DNA of 64,000 bases, from positions 868,001 through 932,000 of the forward strand of contig JAGYXB010001352.1 in assembly GCA_022495005.1 (NCBI GenBank), read 5' to 3'. Numbering within the stretch: position 1 is the first letter of the stretch; every line of letters begins with the position of its first letter. The notes under the pieces are model-generated. The model saw only the letters and a program-made list of their open reading frames with translations, made no database searches and was not told the DNA's origin. The stretch comes from Rhyacophila brunnea. Its lineage: Eukaryota > Arthropoda > Insecta > Trichoptera > Rhyacophilidae. A program made the translations under genes and the position numbers. Below are positions 1 to 10,796 of this stretch, in pieces.

Positions 1-310
1 TTTAAAATATATTTTTTCAATGACAAATTGTCATTTAATTTAGCTTAATTAGACCTAAGTTATTAGAAGACTTGAAATCCTTTTTATTTATATCAAATCA
101 AGTTTCAATATTGGAACCATACCTAAAATAAAATTATTGTAAGTTTATCTTTGACTTAAAAAAAATCTTTTTAATGTTTTCAGATTTCAGATACATATGT
201 ATTAATTAATACAGTTGAAATTGTAAATTATCAAAAAAATGTCTCAAATCGCAAGCTTCATATTTTTCCGATAGGTGCCTCTGCTGGTATACGGATTCCC
301 CTTAAATAAA
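1..310 (+). repeat. Dispersed AT-rich repeat, copy 1
   Basis: This stretch is related to about 26930-27235 on the same strand. Both share TTGAAATCCTTTTTATTTAT, then a block containing ATCTTTGACTT, TTTTTAATGTTTTCAG, GTTGAAATTGT and TGCCTCTG. No coding potential is visible. It is probably the edge of an interspersed element whose beginning lies outside the window. The relation to the second copy is seen directly; the element class is unknown. Confidence 0.5.
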
Positions 311-529
311 TATATATTATGTACCTATGTATTAACCCTTTTTAATGTGTTGTTATGATATTATATTATATTCGTACAAGACAGCGGTAATTATTAAATA
401 ATCATGTTATATAAGTAATCGTAACCTCACAGATCCTTCGAGTCTAGACCTTGTGAAGTTCACCAAGAGTGATTCTCAAAGTTTATAACAGAAGCCGTTC
501 TAACTACGAAAATCTTTAAGGCACTTCAG

Positions 530-700
530 CTTATGTTCATTAAGTTATGGTCCAAAAAGATCGTGACTGCGCGACTTGCAGATTGTGCAAACGACGCGTG
601 CGGAACAAAACATAATTTGTCATAAAGCAGGGGAAGCTGCGCCGCAAACCTCTGATCTACAATGCGTGAGACTACTGTAGCAAGAGAAAGCATCGTTTGA
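530..700 (+). repeat. Degenerate copy of the 13.6-kb / 54.7-kb repeat
   Basis: The segment has GGTCCAAAAAGATCGT, a GC-rich block and TAATTTGTCATA in the same order as 54669-54760 and the reverse strand of 13870-13975. It is shorter and more diverged than those two, so it is probably an old fragment. The reading frame across its reverse strand (526-756) shows no recognisable domain, so I do not call it a gene. The sequence from 310 to 530 holds nothing I recognise. Confidence 0.45.
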
Positions 701-1452
701 TCAAATTTGTGTGTAAAGAACCAAACTAAGTAACAAACAATTTCATTTATACCCACAAGAATGACTGAACCAAATAAGAAAAAAAACTTGGTGGAGCTAA
801 AGGCCTGTTCGGACAGTTCCAGTGATTTAGTAGAGTAGCGAGTGATTTGGTAAAAAACCGTGTCTGAACAGACAAATTTAGTCGAGTAGTTTAGGAAAAT
901 GGTCAGTCAAGCCGATCTATTTTATTCTATTATTTCGGCCGAGTAGCGATCCCCACCACCTGTCACTATATACTAACCAAGCCACGAAACAAGTCTGAAC
1001 AGGCGAGTTCATTAGTTGCCGACTGCCGTAGGAATGACAGCGTTGGAACGAAGATATTACTAGAAATAATATAACATATAATTATTATACTTCAACGCGA
1101 CAAACCGTCGCGAACGTGTGTTGATAAATGGCAATATTTCACAGAAAGCTTGTTGTTATTGAGGATAGGTAAAGAGGTACACATTAACTTATAAGTTATA
1201 TTCAATTATTATTTCGTTTATTCTGTATACTCAGTATGAAGGATATTATGTCATGTCGGTAGGTAGTGTGGATAATTTGTTGATTAATACGTTGATAAAT
1301 AATGGCAATATTTCACAGAAAACTTGTTGTTATAGAGAGTAGGTAAAGAGGTAGGTAAACATTATCTTAATGGTCATAAGAATAGTTATAAGTTGTATTC
1401 ATTTTCATGCTATTTATATTTTATAGTCAGTAAGGACAATGGAGCATAAAAT

Positions 1453-1902
1453 CAGTGGCGGATCAAGTCAAGCGAAGGCCCTGAGCGGCAAAAATTTCTG
1501 GGCCCCCAAATTCAAGTTAGAAAGAAAAAAGTTTTATACGTAGAAACTCTCATTAATTTATTAACATAAAATATAACAAAGGTAATATAAATAAAATAAA
1601 AAAAACATGTTTTAAATAAATTTTCGTTTTGCTTTATTTCTTGCAAATTCGTCAATTGTTTTGGCAGTGTCAATTCAGTTGAAAATTTCTTGCTCTATAT
1701 ACAAAATAGCCATACTATTAAATCTTTCTTCTCCCATAGTACTTCTCAAATATTTTTTTATACGCTTTAAAACAGAAAACGATCTTTCACCCGATGCATT
1801 AGATAAGGGGATTGTTAAAAAAATATTTCTACATTTGGGAATGTGCAAGACATTTCCTTTGGCGGCTCGATAAATGTCTGGTGTGGTTTTAATATTGTGC
1901 AT
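1453..1902 (-). pseudogene. hAT transposase C-terminal fragment with element end
   Basis: On the minus strand, 1902-1675 encodes the C-terminal dimerisation region of a hAT transposase. The motif IPLSNASGERSFSVLKRIKK is followed by LRSTMGEERFNSMAILYIE. In this family the block ends the catalytic RNase H-like fold. The frame is stopped at 1675, but family-like sequence (IDEFARNKAKRK) continues after the stop, so the gene is broken. A hAT-type terminus, CAGTGGCGGATC, lies at 1453, where the 3' end of the transposon is expected. The N-terminal part and the other terminus are not present. A dead, truncated copy. Confidence 0.75.
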
Positions 1903-2099
1903 AAAGTATCTATTTATTACCTAAACAAACTACAAAAATACATAGGTAAGCATACAAAAATTTATGAAACCACAAAAATATAATAGGTTCACCTATGTAA
2001 ATTAGTATTCATCAATAGGAATTTGGAGCATAAATCGATTCAATTCGACAACGCCATTTTTGTATAGTGTCATTTGAATTATTTTGAAGTTACAAGTTT

Positions 2100-2935
2100 A
2101 TCTAACAGACGGCAGCACTCTCGTGTCGCACTTGTAAAAAGGCGCTACTTGTCTTGCGTACTTCCCGGGTCTTTTCGGATGTTACTGTATTAAAAATTCT
2201 TTATAATTCCTTAGTGAGAAGCCGGCTTGAGAGTGGGTCGATTGTTTGGGCCCCGCATCAGTTGAAATATGACCTTATGGTGGAGCAAGTTCAAAAGAAA
2301 TTTTTGAGACTCCTTTATTTGAGGTTATATGGATACTATCCGTGGCTTTATCCAACTGACTTTCTCTTAGGTATGCTTACATACTGTAGTTTAAGTGCTA
2401 GAAGATTTCAATATTTGGCCACGTATTTTTTTCGACTAATACGTGGTGTGAATGAGAACTCTGCCATTCTTGGTAATATTGACTTGTGTGTCCCTGATAA
2501 CTATCTTAGAAATCGGGAGCATCAGTTGCTTGTTCTCCCGAGGAGCAGAACTAACCTGCCATTGGTGATGCCAATTGGGAGGGCTATAACTCTGTTCAAC
2601 CAAATTGCTTCGGATGTTGATATATTCCATCTACGTGAGAATGAGTATAGGTGGATGTTATTTTATAAATTCTTAAAATAGGGTCTGCTTAACTCATCCG
2701 GTGTACTTCCTTGTACCTATATACTTAATATTTTTTGTATTTACACATTTATACTGTAGAATAACTTAATATTGCATAATTACAGTATTACATAATACTG
2801 TTTTAATAATATTTCTTTGTTTCTAAATGTCATGTTGTGAACGTCTTAAACTTATAATTTGTAATGTCCACAATATGTAAAATAAATTGAAATTGAAATT
2901 GAATAAATTAAAATTGAATTGAAAATTGAATGGTG
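2100..2935 (+). pseudogene. Jockey/CR1-like LINE 3' end (reverse transcriptase C-terminus)
   Basis: The frame 2154-2681 gives 175 residues matching the region after the reverse transcriptase palm in Jockey/CR1-like LINEs. Markers are YNSLVRSRLESGSIVWAPH, VQKKFLRLLYLR, YPTDFLLGMLTY, LSARRFQYL and VPDNYLRNREHQLL. The stop at 2679-2681 is followed by a 3' UTR of about 200 bases and a TTGAAA-rich tail (about 2883-2932), typical of these elements. The palm and endonuclease domains are absent, so this is a 5'-truncated dead copy. Related 3' ends lie at 27985-28350 (+), 47010-47500 (-) and 53640-54085 (-), so the family has been active here several times. Confidence 0.8.
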
Positions 2936-3581
2936 TCCGTTTTGAAATATCCGTCGATCTGGTCATTTTGACAGGTCACTCACTAATGCACTGTGTTCGG
3001 ACACTTATCAGTTACTAAATTCACTATTCACTCGGCCGGTTCGAACCGGCCTTAAGTAGTAGTAGTAGTAATTCTGGCAGACAGTTTCAAAATTGGTGGA
3101 CCAAAAAGTACGTGTAATTAATAAAAGTGATAAAGCTATAAATGTGTGCTATGTTCTGTGAGTGGTATCTATAACATCATCAATTTTTAATGGAATTCTT
3201 AAATAAAAATCGGTTTGTGAACTTATGTACGCCCGTTAGAAGTTACACTTCTTTGGCGTAACATAACAAAAACAAAACTTGTGATAAACTAGATTCTTTG
3301 ACAAGCTCTTAATTATCTTGTTATATTACACACTCAAAATAAAGGACCGCTTATTGGAAAGCCGTTGGTTTATTTCTATATACTTTAACTTACATCACTA
3401 TATTATACAATGGTTTCTCGTGTTTTTCTTTTTTAAATAGGTACCAAATGTCATTCTGGCGTTGAATCGTTTGTTTACGTAAGGAATTGCGAAAGGCCGA
3501 CAATAATAAATTCGCTGTCTAGGCAACGGAACAATTCTAAACCATTATATTATACTGTATAATTGTCACGATTGCAGTATC

Positions 3582-3659
3582 GTACTGTGGCGTAAAGGTA
3601 GTGCGTTCGGCTGATAACCGAACAATCGGTGGTTCGAATCCAATCGAGTGCGTTTTTTT
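3582..3659 (+). tRNA. tRNA-Ile(GAU)-like sequence with Pol III terminator
   Basis: The sequence folds roughly as a tRNA. The anticodon stem is TTCGG/CCGAA around the seven-base loop CTGATAA, giving anticodon GAT (Ile). The B box at 3630-3640 is GGTTCGAATCC, a consensus match, and an A-box-like TGGCGTAAAGG precedes it. The D stem GCGT/GTGC pairs with wobbles. The acceptor stem pairs only about five of seven bases and the T stem has a mismatch. A T7 run directly follows (3653-3659), as for a Pol III gene. It could be a genuine divergent tRNA, a tRNA pseudogene or a SINE head; the weak acceptor favours the latter two. Confidence 0.45.
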
Positions 3660-4554
3660 CGTGTGAAATAATAAATTATGTGTTACATCTCACACGCCAA
3701 AAATACACTCTGATCTGATTTCCCAAACGCGCCAAAAGAAGTATAACTTCAAAAATATTTTTTTCCCACGAAAAATTGCTCGGCAGCGCAGACAGACGAA
3801 AAATAATATTTGAGAAATTTTGGCACGCGCACGTAAAAAGATTCGCCAACCCTGGTCTATAACATACCATCTTTATATTGAAATAAATTAAGATTAAAAT
3901 TGTGGATGTAGTTTGAGAATGACTGTAAATAATGATGATGATTTATTGGAATGACGTAATAGTGCCCTAGGTCCGCAAGCGACCGAAATCAAATTCGTTT
4001 ACCACTGCCCTTGAACTAAATAATATAATATAAAGCATTTTGATTATAGCATACATAGTACCTACGTACGTAATACAATATAATAAAATTATTATTAAAT
4101 TATTATAGTTCGATAATTTTACTGATAATATTTTCGAATGTGCTGGCAGACTAAGCGAATTATTTTATAGATATCTTTAGGTATCCTTCAGATTTCAATT
4201 AATTTATTTTACAGATTAGGTATTTTTACAAATTTGGCATTATTTATTACCTTTGTAAGCATTCCAAATTCAAAACTCATTATTTTGATTTATCCAAGAT
4301 TTAAAAAAAAAACAAATGAATGTCACAAATACTGTCACTTGCATACTATCCACTCATTTTGTAGAACATAATAGCGCCTGTACACATGCATGGAATTACT
4401 TGCTAATATTTTTTAATTAATTACTTTTTTATTCAACGAATAATTCACAAGATTTAAGAATGTAACATTCTAATTATTGAACATACATAATTTTGACATG
4501 ATTTTAAGTACAAAAGCCGATAGCCAATACCTCAATTTAGAAAACGCTTTAGAG

Positions 4555-5262
4555 CAGTGGTTCCCAAAGTTGACTGGGCTCCGACCCATCTAACAAAATT
4601 TTCCAATCTTGGGACCCACCTCTTAGCTGTCTTAGAGAAAAGAGGGCATAAATATTGGTAATGCTCAGATTCCCTAGTGGCGAGTCGTGGAACTACTTAA
4701 TGCTGTCTTATTTGTTCTAATTGAAATAAAAAAAAAAATAATTATAAGTTTTACCAATATGAATAAAAGACTGTTGAAATAAGAAACACAACTTAAATAA
4801 AAAAAAAATATTACTTAAATACCTACACCTGCAAGGTTTTTTTACAAAGTTATTTCAATGGGAAAGATGTGTTTGTTTCTTATTTTTCTTCATTACAGTT
4901 TTAGCATCAACTTCAACTTTAGTTACTTTTAATCGCAGTGAGTTTGATATATCCAATTTATTTCGGTATTTAGTTTTAATGTTAACCATAGCCGAAAATC
5001 CGACCTCACATAGATATGAGGTAGTAAAGAGGAGGAAGACTTTCATAGCTTCATCGAACAGGCAAGGGTAATTATCAGCAACTGAGAGCCAGAATTTCGT
5101 AACTTAAGTTTATTTCAATTTTTAGGAATTATAAATAGCGGAATGAAATATCAAATTTATCACTTCCAATTTTTTTTAATTCATGTATACAGTAGCGAGG
5201 GCCCACTCAATATTCGCTCGCGATCCACTGGTGGGTCGCGACCCATAGTTTGGGAAACCATG
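4555..5262 (-). mobile_element. Small hAT element with exact 8-bp target duplication
   Basis: The element is bounded by inverted ends CAGTGGTTCCCAAAG and CTATGGGTCGCGACCC/TTTGGGAAACCATG. It is flanked on both sides by CTTTAGAG (4547-4554 and 5263-5270), the 8-bp duplication expected of hAT transposons. Inside, the minus strand (5046-4855) encodes a transposase C-terminus of the ZBED5/FAM200-like hAT group: TTSYLCEVGFSAMVNIKTKY, then RNKLDISNSLRLKV. Only the last 63 residues remain, so it is an internally deleted, non-autonomous derivative. The intact duplication indicates a fairly recent insertion. Confidence 0.85.
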
Positions 5263-5312
5263 CTTTAGAGAGTATTATAAGAGCCATTAGTTAAAATTTA
5301 TCGTAATTAAGT

Positions 5313-5395
5313 ATGGTACCTTTAGCATAGTGGTCTATGTGCGTGGGCGTGAAACACGAGAGATGCAGGTTCGGTTCCTCCTGGTCTTACTTTTT
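5313..5395 (+). other. tRNA-like sequence with A box, B box and T run
   Basis: TAGCATAGTGG (5323-5333) is a consensus Pol III A box. GGTTCGGTTCC (5368-5378) is one base from the B-box consensus, at normal tRNA spacing. A T5 run follows at 5391. The anticodon stem is imperfect (CGTG/CACG around GGCGTGAAA) and the T stem has one mismatch. I read it as a tRNA-derived pseudogene or SINE head, not a functional tRNA. Confidence 0.4.
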
Positions 5396-5639
5396 CCAAA
5401 AAGATTTTTTTTATTGGTTTTAATATATTTTCTCAGAATTGTTTTCAAAAATTATGTATGTTCAATATAAGAATTATTTTTTAGGTACCTAACCAAATTG
5501 CATGTAGAGTAGAAAAGTTAAACATGCTACTTTAAATAAATTACTGGGATGCAGGATGCAGGCATGTGATGATATTATCGGCTTGGCAGAATAACTTTAG
5601 TGCCTACATTTTTAAATGTATTTTTTTTTCTGTCGACTT

Positions 5640-6110
5640 ATACATTTTTACAACGTTTTTCTTAGCTCGTATTCTTATTTGTCCGGTGGTTGTTTGTCCG
5701 GTATAAATCTTGCAATCGATTTTTAACTAACTTCCCGACTAGCTAGACATTTGAAACTTTTAGAATATATCAGAACGATGCCAATGCATTTTTTTTATAC
5801 TTTTAGCCATCTTTAAGTATAATTGAATTTATTTTCAGTTTATTCTTTTTTGTATGAAAAGTTATTTTGGAAGAAATCCGTTAAAAGTAAAACTATTATT
5901 GGTTGCTAAGAGGGTCCTAGCAACTAAATTGTTAATATTAATATATACGTGCGTTACTATGGAAATCAATATGACATTTCAATATTATTTCTATCAAGTA
6001 CAACTTTTTTTGATCGTTTAAACTAGTCAGGTCAAGTTTATATGATTCAACAGAAAATTTAAAAACGTTGTATATAAAAAGTTATTTTTATCTTGTAATT
6101 ATTATTTAGT
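5640..6110 (-). repeat. Inverted copy of part of the 35.6-36.5 kb element
   Basis: This block is the reverse complement of about 35780-36310. Shared landmarks are AACTAACTTCCCGACT, TAGACATTTGAAACTTTTAG, TATATACGTGCGTTACTATG and the AGGGTCCTAGCAACTAAATT region. It contains TTGTCCGGT repeats at its start. It is part of the family with GGGACAAC ends (see 35602-36552 and 49376-49762). No coding sequence is seen. Confidence 0.6.
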
Positions 6111-6434
6111 TTTTTTACCAGTATATATCTTAGAAATTTCATCTAACAAAAATGCGTGTAAAGTAGGCAAGCTACACGCTATTAACTTATTTACAAATAA
6201 ATTCCTAACATTTTTTTTCTTTTTGCACTATGCCAATTTTAATTTTCATTAACTATAAATTAAAAAATCTCCCACCACACTACATTTGCTCTCATAGGGA
6301 GTGTTTCTGGACAGCTAGTACTTAATAAATAGTGTATAAACAGGTCCACAGATATTATTATAGTATTATAAATGTTAATTAAATTATTTTCTGTTCAATA
6401 TTGAATATAGTATATAATATTACATCAATATAAG

Positions 6435-6580
6435 AGGTTCATAATATGGGCCTCCACATATTGGAGGTTGAATCAATAACAGATTTTTGTTTTTTCGATA
6501 AAGTTATGTTTGCCAGACCCGGGACTCGAACTTGTTACACACGACATATAAGCAGGCACGTAACCATTCGACCATCATGA
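6435..6580 (-). repeat. tRNA-derived SINE, diverged copy
   Basis: On the minus strand the order is a tRNA-like head with an A-box-like TGGTCGAATGG and a B-box-like GTTCGAGTCCC, then GTCTGGCAAACAT, then AACAAAAATCTGTTATTGAT and CCTCCA...TGGAGGCCCATATTATG. This is the same body as the better preserved SINE copies at 8692-8925 and 55194-55442. The middle is shortened. Confidence 0.6.
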
Positions 6581-6856
6581 TCAATACTGGTCAGATTTTG
6601 TATTTCATTGGCGGAATTTAAAACGTCTCAGTTAATGTGGTTGTTAGGATAATTCGCATGACGGCAGTTTAAATGATAAAGTATTCACCCAAACAGTCTA
6701 AAACGTGACAATCGACATCCCCTCGGTTCAATTTGTATTTATTTATATTTTTAATAATTATCTTAATCAATTTTTCTAGACTGTATAGTAGTAGGTATCA
6801 AAATGTCTTCAATTTAATTTGCTAATCGCAGGATTCGAACCTACCCTTAGCTTTAA

Positions 6857-7682
6857 GGGCGGACATGCTCAGCGTTGGTCAAAATGGAGCTTTTATTGTA
6901 TTTTCAAAGCATGATCCTGGACATTCCTTAAACGTTAACAAACTAAAACTGAAGTATGGAGTAAGATCATGTTAACGCGCGTGTTTGAACATGTACCTAA
7001 CCGAATTTTTTTTACGGTACATGTTTAAACACGCGCGTTAACATCATTTTACTCCCTACTTCAATTTATGGCTACGGCCGTATGTTGTAGCTTAATCACT
7101 GGGGAATGCCAAAAGAAATGGCGTATTTCAAAAAAACACTACGTTATTCTTAGGTCAATAATTATTATAAAGTAATCATTATTCGTAGGATGTTAATCAC
7201 ACTTGAATGGTCAGAGACATAGCTTATAATCATTAACTTTAGAATTATCTTCAAATGTGTTAATCTTGCCCATTTTTTGAATAATAAAATGCCTAATTCT
7301 TGTCAAATTTGGGATCACAGAGATTATCAATATATTTTTTTATCGTAAATATTTCACTATAATAATGTCGACATAAATTATACTAATAGTTTTATAAATG
7401 CGTTTAAAAATTAATAAATGTAAAATATCTTAACACCACTGCACATGTATGTACTGAAATATGACTATATTCTAAAACATTAGAGCGAGAGGTTTAAAAG
7501 AATACTATTTTATGTAATAAAAATACTTTATGCAGTCCTCAAATGTTTAAAATAAATATAAAGGATAATAAAGTTTCAAAATTATATAAATAGATTATCT
7601 ACAACGTTTAAGGAATGTCCAGGATCATGCTTTTAAAATGCAATAAAAGCTCCATTTTGACCTACGCTGAGCATGTCCCCCC
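6857..7682. mobile_element. piggyBac-like MITE flanked by TTAA
   Basis: Inverted ends of about 85 bases face each other: GGGCGGACATGCTCAGCG at 6857, and its counterpart ending GCATGTCCCCCC at 7682. The arms also share AAAATGGAGCTTTTATTG and AGCATGATCCTGGACATTCC. TTAA stands immediately outside both ends (6853-6856 and 7683-7686). TTAA is the target of piggyBac transposases. No transposase frame is present, so it is non-autonomous. A partial copy at 37268-37420 ends at the same terminus, also followed by TTAA. Confidence 0.75.
6957..7055. repeat. Inverted repeat inside the piggyBac-like MITE
   Basis: GGAGTAAGATCATGTTAACG, continuing through CGCGTGTTTGAACATGTACC, is mirrored by GGTACATGTTTAAACACGCG and CGTTAACATCATTTTACTCC. 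The arms are about 40 bases and only about 18 bases separate them. The arms are slightly diverged. It is probably a small foldback insertion or the remains of a nested MITE. Confidence 0.6.
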
Positions 7683-7689
7683 TTAAAAA

Positions 7690-8685
7690 CGGGCAATTTG
7701 GGGACGTTCTACATCTCAGTGGTTGTAGTTTTACATGGTTCTATATTTTTTTTGCATGCTATATTATATAGGTTCATCTTTACTGGTATATAAAGATAAA
7801 TGAAAATTGCAATCATCACTTTACGCAATTAAATAAAAACTAATCTAAATGCCTGTATTAAACGGACAGCTATGATCTTTTTAAGATGGTAGTGACTTAG
7901 ATCCGGTGTAAAACACTTTGACATATCAACAATATTGATCATGACCTCAATATCTCGACCTGTTTTATTGATAGGGCATTTTTCTATTAAAGACTATCAC
8001 CACAGCGGGATATGTAAATTTATTGAAATTGTCATGCATACAATTTTTAAGATTCTCATAATATTACACTATTAGGTACATCATACAATACGATAGAGTG
8101 CAGTGAACTGGTCCCAAAAATACTTAATTTAAGAATAGAAAATAGACATATCGTCAAAACACATAGATAGTATATAATATGGACACACATATAAATGCCA
8201 TACTGTTGTTTTGTTAAAAAATGGCAGTAGTGTATTTAGTAATAGAAGTGGAACAATCACAAACAGGCTTTGAGAAAATTACATAAATATATTGTGACCT
8301 CACTGGGATACAATTTCGGAGCCCCCGGATGAAAGGTCAGTGCCCTACGCACTGCACCGTATATGACTGGCATATAGCAAGATAGCGGTAATCGTCACTG
8401 TTCTGGCAGAAAACACTAATTCGAAAAAATTACATATTGAGTTAGTTATCCCAAAATGTTCCTTATTTCAAACTTTACCGTCTGGAAACCTTCTTAATAA
8501 ATAAACAGTCCTTATTTTAAAGTCATCCTTTTTACGATTACTTAATAAACTCACATGATAGACCATTTCAAACATTTTAACAACTTCAAATTACTCAAAA
8601 CTAGTATTCTCTAGTTAGTGTGTTCTGCCAGAACAGAGACGTAATAACATGTACCTACGTTTAATTACAGATCATATAAGTTAGT
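7690..8685. other. AT-rich intergenic stretch without recognised genes
   Basis: I see no coding frame or complete repeat here. At about 8295-8380, on the minus strand, there is a weak tRNA-like fragment with a B-box-like GGCTCCGAAATTGTATCCC. It is probably a decayed SINE head and is not called separately. Confidence 0.3.
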
Positions 8686-8691
8686 TAGTAT

Positions 8692-8925
8692 CCAACGATG
8701 GCCGCGCAGCTTAAGTGTTGGCCTATAGGGTCGTGGATCCCAGGTTCGAACCTGGGCTGGCAAGTACACATATTGTTTTTCAATTTGTGTATGAGCCAGA
8801 ATATGGACCTAATAGGTTGAGCATGAGGCTGACATCAATTTCTCTTAAAAACAAAATCTGTTAATACGAACCTTCACTCTGTGGAGACCCATATGATCCT
8901 AATAGGATTGGACATGGTCGGAAAA
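8692..8925 (+). mobile_element. tRNA-derived SINE
   Basis: A tRNA-like head (ACGATGGCCGCGCAGC; B box GGTTCGAACCT at 8742-8752) is followed by a body with GGCAAGTACACATATTG, TTTTTCAATTTGTGTATGAG, GACATCAATTTCTC, AACAAAATCTGTTAATACGA and CTTCACTCTGTGGAGACCC. It ends in TAATAGGATTGGACATGGTC followed by GGAAAA. Further copies are at 55194-55442 (-), 40998-41029 plus 41406-41603 (-, interrupted) and 6435-6580 (-). The head is Pol III type. The body has no coding capacity, so the element depends on a LINE for movement. Confidence 0.8.
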
Positions 8926-8929
8926 GATT

Positions 8930-9180
8930 TATAGAAGCTTACTTTGATAAGGAGACAGATAAGGGTTTGCGATGTAATAGAGTTCGCAAAAAACCTCAAA
9001 TGGAAATCATTGGACAAATTTAATCATTCAGTGGTATCCAAGAGGTACAAAACGTCCGCAAGGTAGACCTAGAGGCCGCTGGATCGATGATATGATTAAG
9101 TTCTGTGGAAGTACGTGGCAACGCAACTCACAGGCCTTCATCCAGCAGTGGATAGATTCAGGCTTGATGATAATGACTTT
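8930..9180 (+). pseudogene. LINE reverse transcriptase C-terminal tail
   Basis: Around 8962-9030 one frame reads QIRVCDVIEFAKNLKWKSLD. After a frame change, 9040-9175 reads KRPQGRPRGRWIDDMIKFCG and then STWQRNSQAFIQQWIDSGLM. The pattern RPxGRPxxRWxDD...W is the standard end of many LINE reverse transcriptases (endonuclease-reverse transcriptase type). The frame is broken and everything upstream is missing. It lies directly after the SINE at 8692-8925. Confidence 0.65.
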
Positions 9181-10250
9181 GTTAAAACTAGTATAACATT
9201 ATTTCATAAAATTTCCATTATGTCGTATTTATTATCATTATACAAATAATTGTCTAGACAGTTTCCATGCATCTCTTCATCTTGATAGTATATTAATATG
9301 GGTATAAATTAAATTTAATATTACATTAAATTTAATTGCATAACTTCACTTGACGCATATCTTGACATTGTACCAAATCCATAGATTGCAGGGACTTGAA
9401 TAAGGTCAACCATGCACGTCAATGGATTAGTAAAACACATTATGCATTACGTTATTAAAATTGCATTCATAATGTCATAACTGTAGTAGTGATGTAATAA
9501 TTATTAACGAATTACGAACTGCAGTTTAATGTAATACAATTTCCTGATCGTACTATTCGACATTTTTTTTCTTTTTCTCTTGTTGTCGTCCAGTGCAGTA
9601 AAAAAATATACATTGCCACGGAAACTGCCATCATAAGTAGTATGTACTATTTGCAATCCTCCTTTGCCGCTCTTAAGCAATGCTTGACCTACATATCCCT
9701 ACGGCACGTCATTGTTGCCATCTATTATTAAAAGCTTGCGATCAAATATCAGTACATTTCACTTTTCTGGACCAATTGTATCATATCACCGACGCCTTGG
9801 ACACTGAATTACTGACAAAGCATACGTAGTCAAGAGAGTAAAAATCCATTGCGTTAGTGTTACAAGCTTAATACAAGCTTTTCTATGATGAACCACATGA
9901 TTTTCTCACCACCCGCTACTTTTCCGTATCATTTCAGGTGTATACCGTGATATAACCAACGAGGTGCATCCTTAAATAAGCTATGCTGGGACTGTCACAG
10001 TGCACTTAAGTGTGCAGTATATGATCATTATTTAGATAAACAATCACGTAAAATGTTATTGCAAATAATAATACATAATAAATATAATCTATCTATAGGA
10101 CTTAAAATTATTTTTGTAAGTGTTGTCTAGTGGTAGTGTATGTTTAGGAGTGGTTAAGTATATTTAAAAAATTAATTTACCACGTGGTCACACGGTTTTG
10201 ATCAAAATAAAGTAATTTACATTGTGTATTGATTACTACGAATTATTTTT
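9181..10250. other. AT-rich sequence, nothing recognised
   Basis: No open frame of interest, repeat boundary or RNA gene could be supported in this stretch. Confidence 0.3.
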
Positions 10251-10255
10251 TTGTT

Positions 10256-10590
10256 ATAGTTGGCCGTATCCCAGTTCATCCCGAGATGCTATATCGAAAA
10301 TAGATGACCGTATAGTATTAAGATCAAATTCATGTCTAAATAAAACATATAGGTATGAAATACGTAATAAAACTACAGGAATAGAAGGGAAAGACAGAAG
10401 AAAATAGGTAAGTCGGTATTACAGCGTTATTATCAGATATTCGATACCAATTAATGTTCCTATTAAATCTAATAACATAAGAATATTAATGTCTAGAATG
10501 CTACATGAACAATTTCTATCTCAATGCTATACGGTCATCTTTTTCCGGTAAGACAGCTCGTGGTTAACTGTGTTACGGTGAAATATAATA
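10256..10590. repeat. MITE family with AGATGACCGTATAG ends, copy 1
   Basis: The left end carries GCCGTATCCCAGTTCATCCC and AGATGACCGTATAGTATT. The right end carries TATACGGTCATCTTTTTCCG and AACTGTGTTACGGTGAAATA, which are the same motifs inverted. Related copies are at about 33128-33710 and 44040-44430. The short frame at 10222-10407 runs through the element and has no recognisable domain; I treat it as chance. Confidence 0.55.
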
Positions 10591-10796
10591 CGTACAATTT
10601 ACATGTACCTAACTACCAAAGCAAGATATCAAGAGCAGGTCACCCTATTATAGTTAACAATTCAATGACACTATAAATGTGTAAGTAAATTGCTACCCCA
10701 ATATTATTGTGTTGAATTTATTTTTATTTTATATTATTTGAAACCCATCGACCAATGGGTAAATAAATGTTAACTCTCTGTTGCTGGAATGAAGAC

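Noticed and set aside
526..756. Minus-strand frame of 76 residues
   Set aside because: It crosses a degenerate dispersed repeat and has no domain; the matching repeat copies do not keep the frame.
10222..10407. 61-residue plus-strand frame
   Set aside because: It lies in a MITE whose other copies (33.1 kb, 44.0 kb) do not preserve it.
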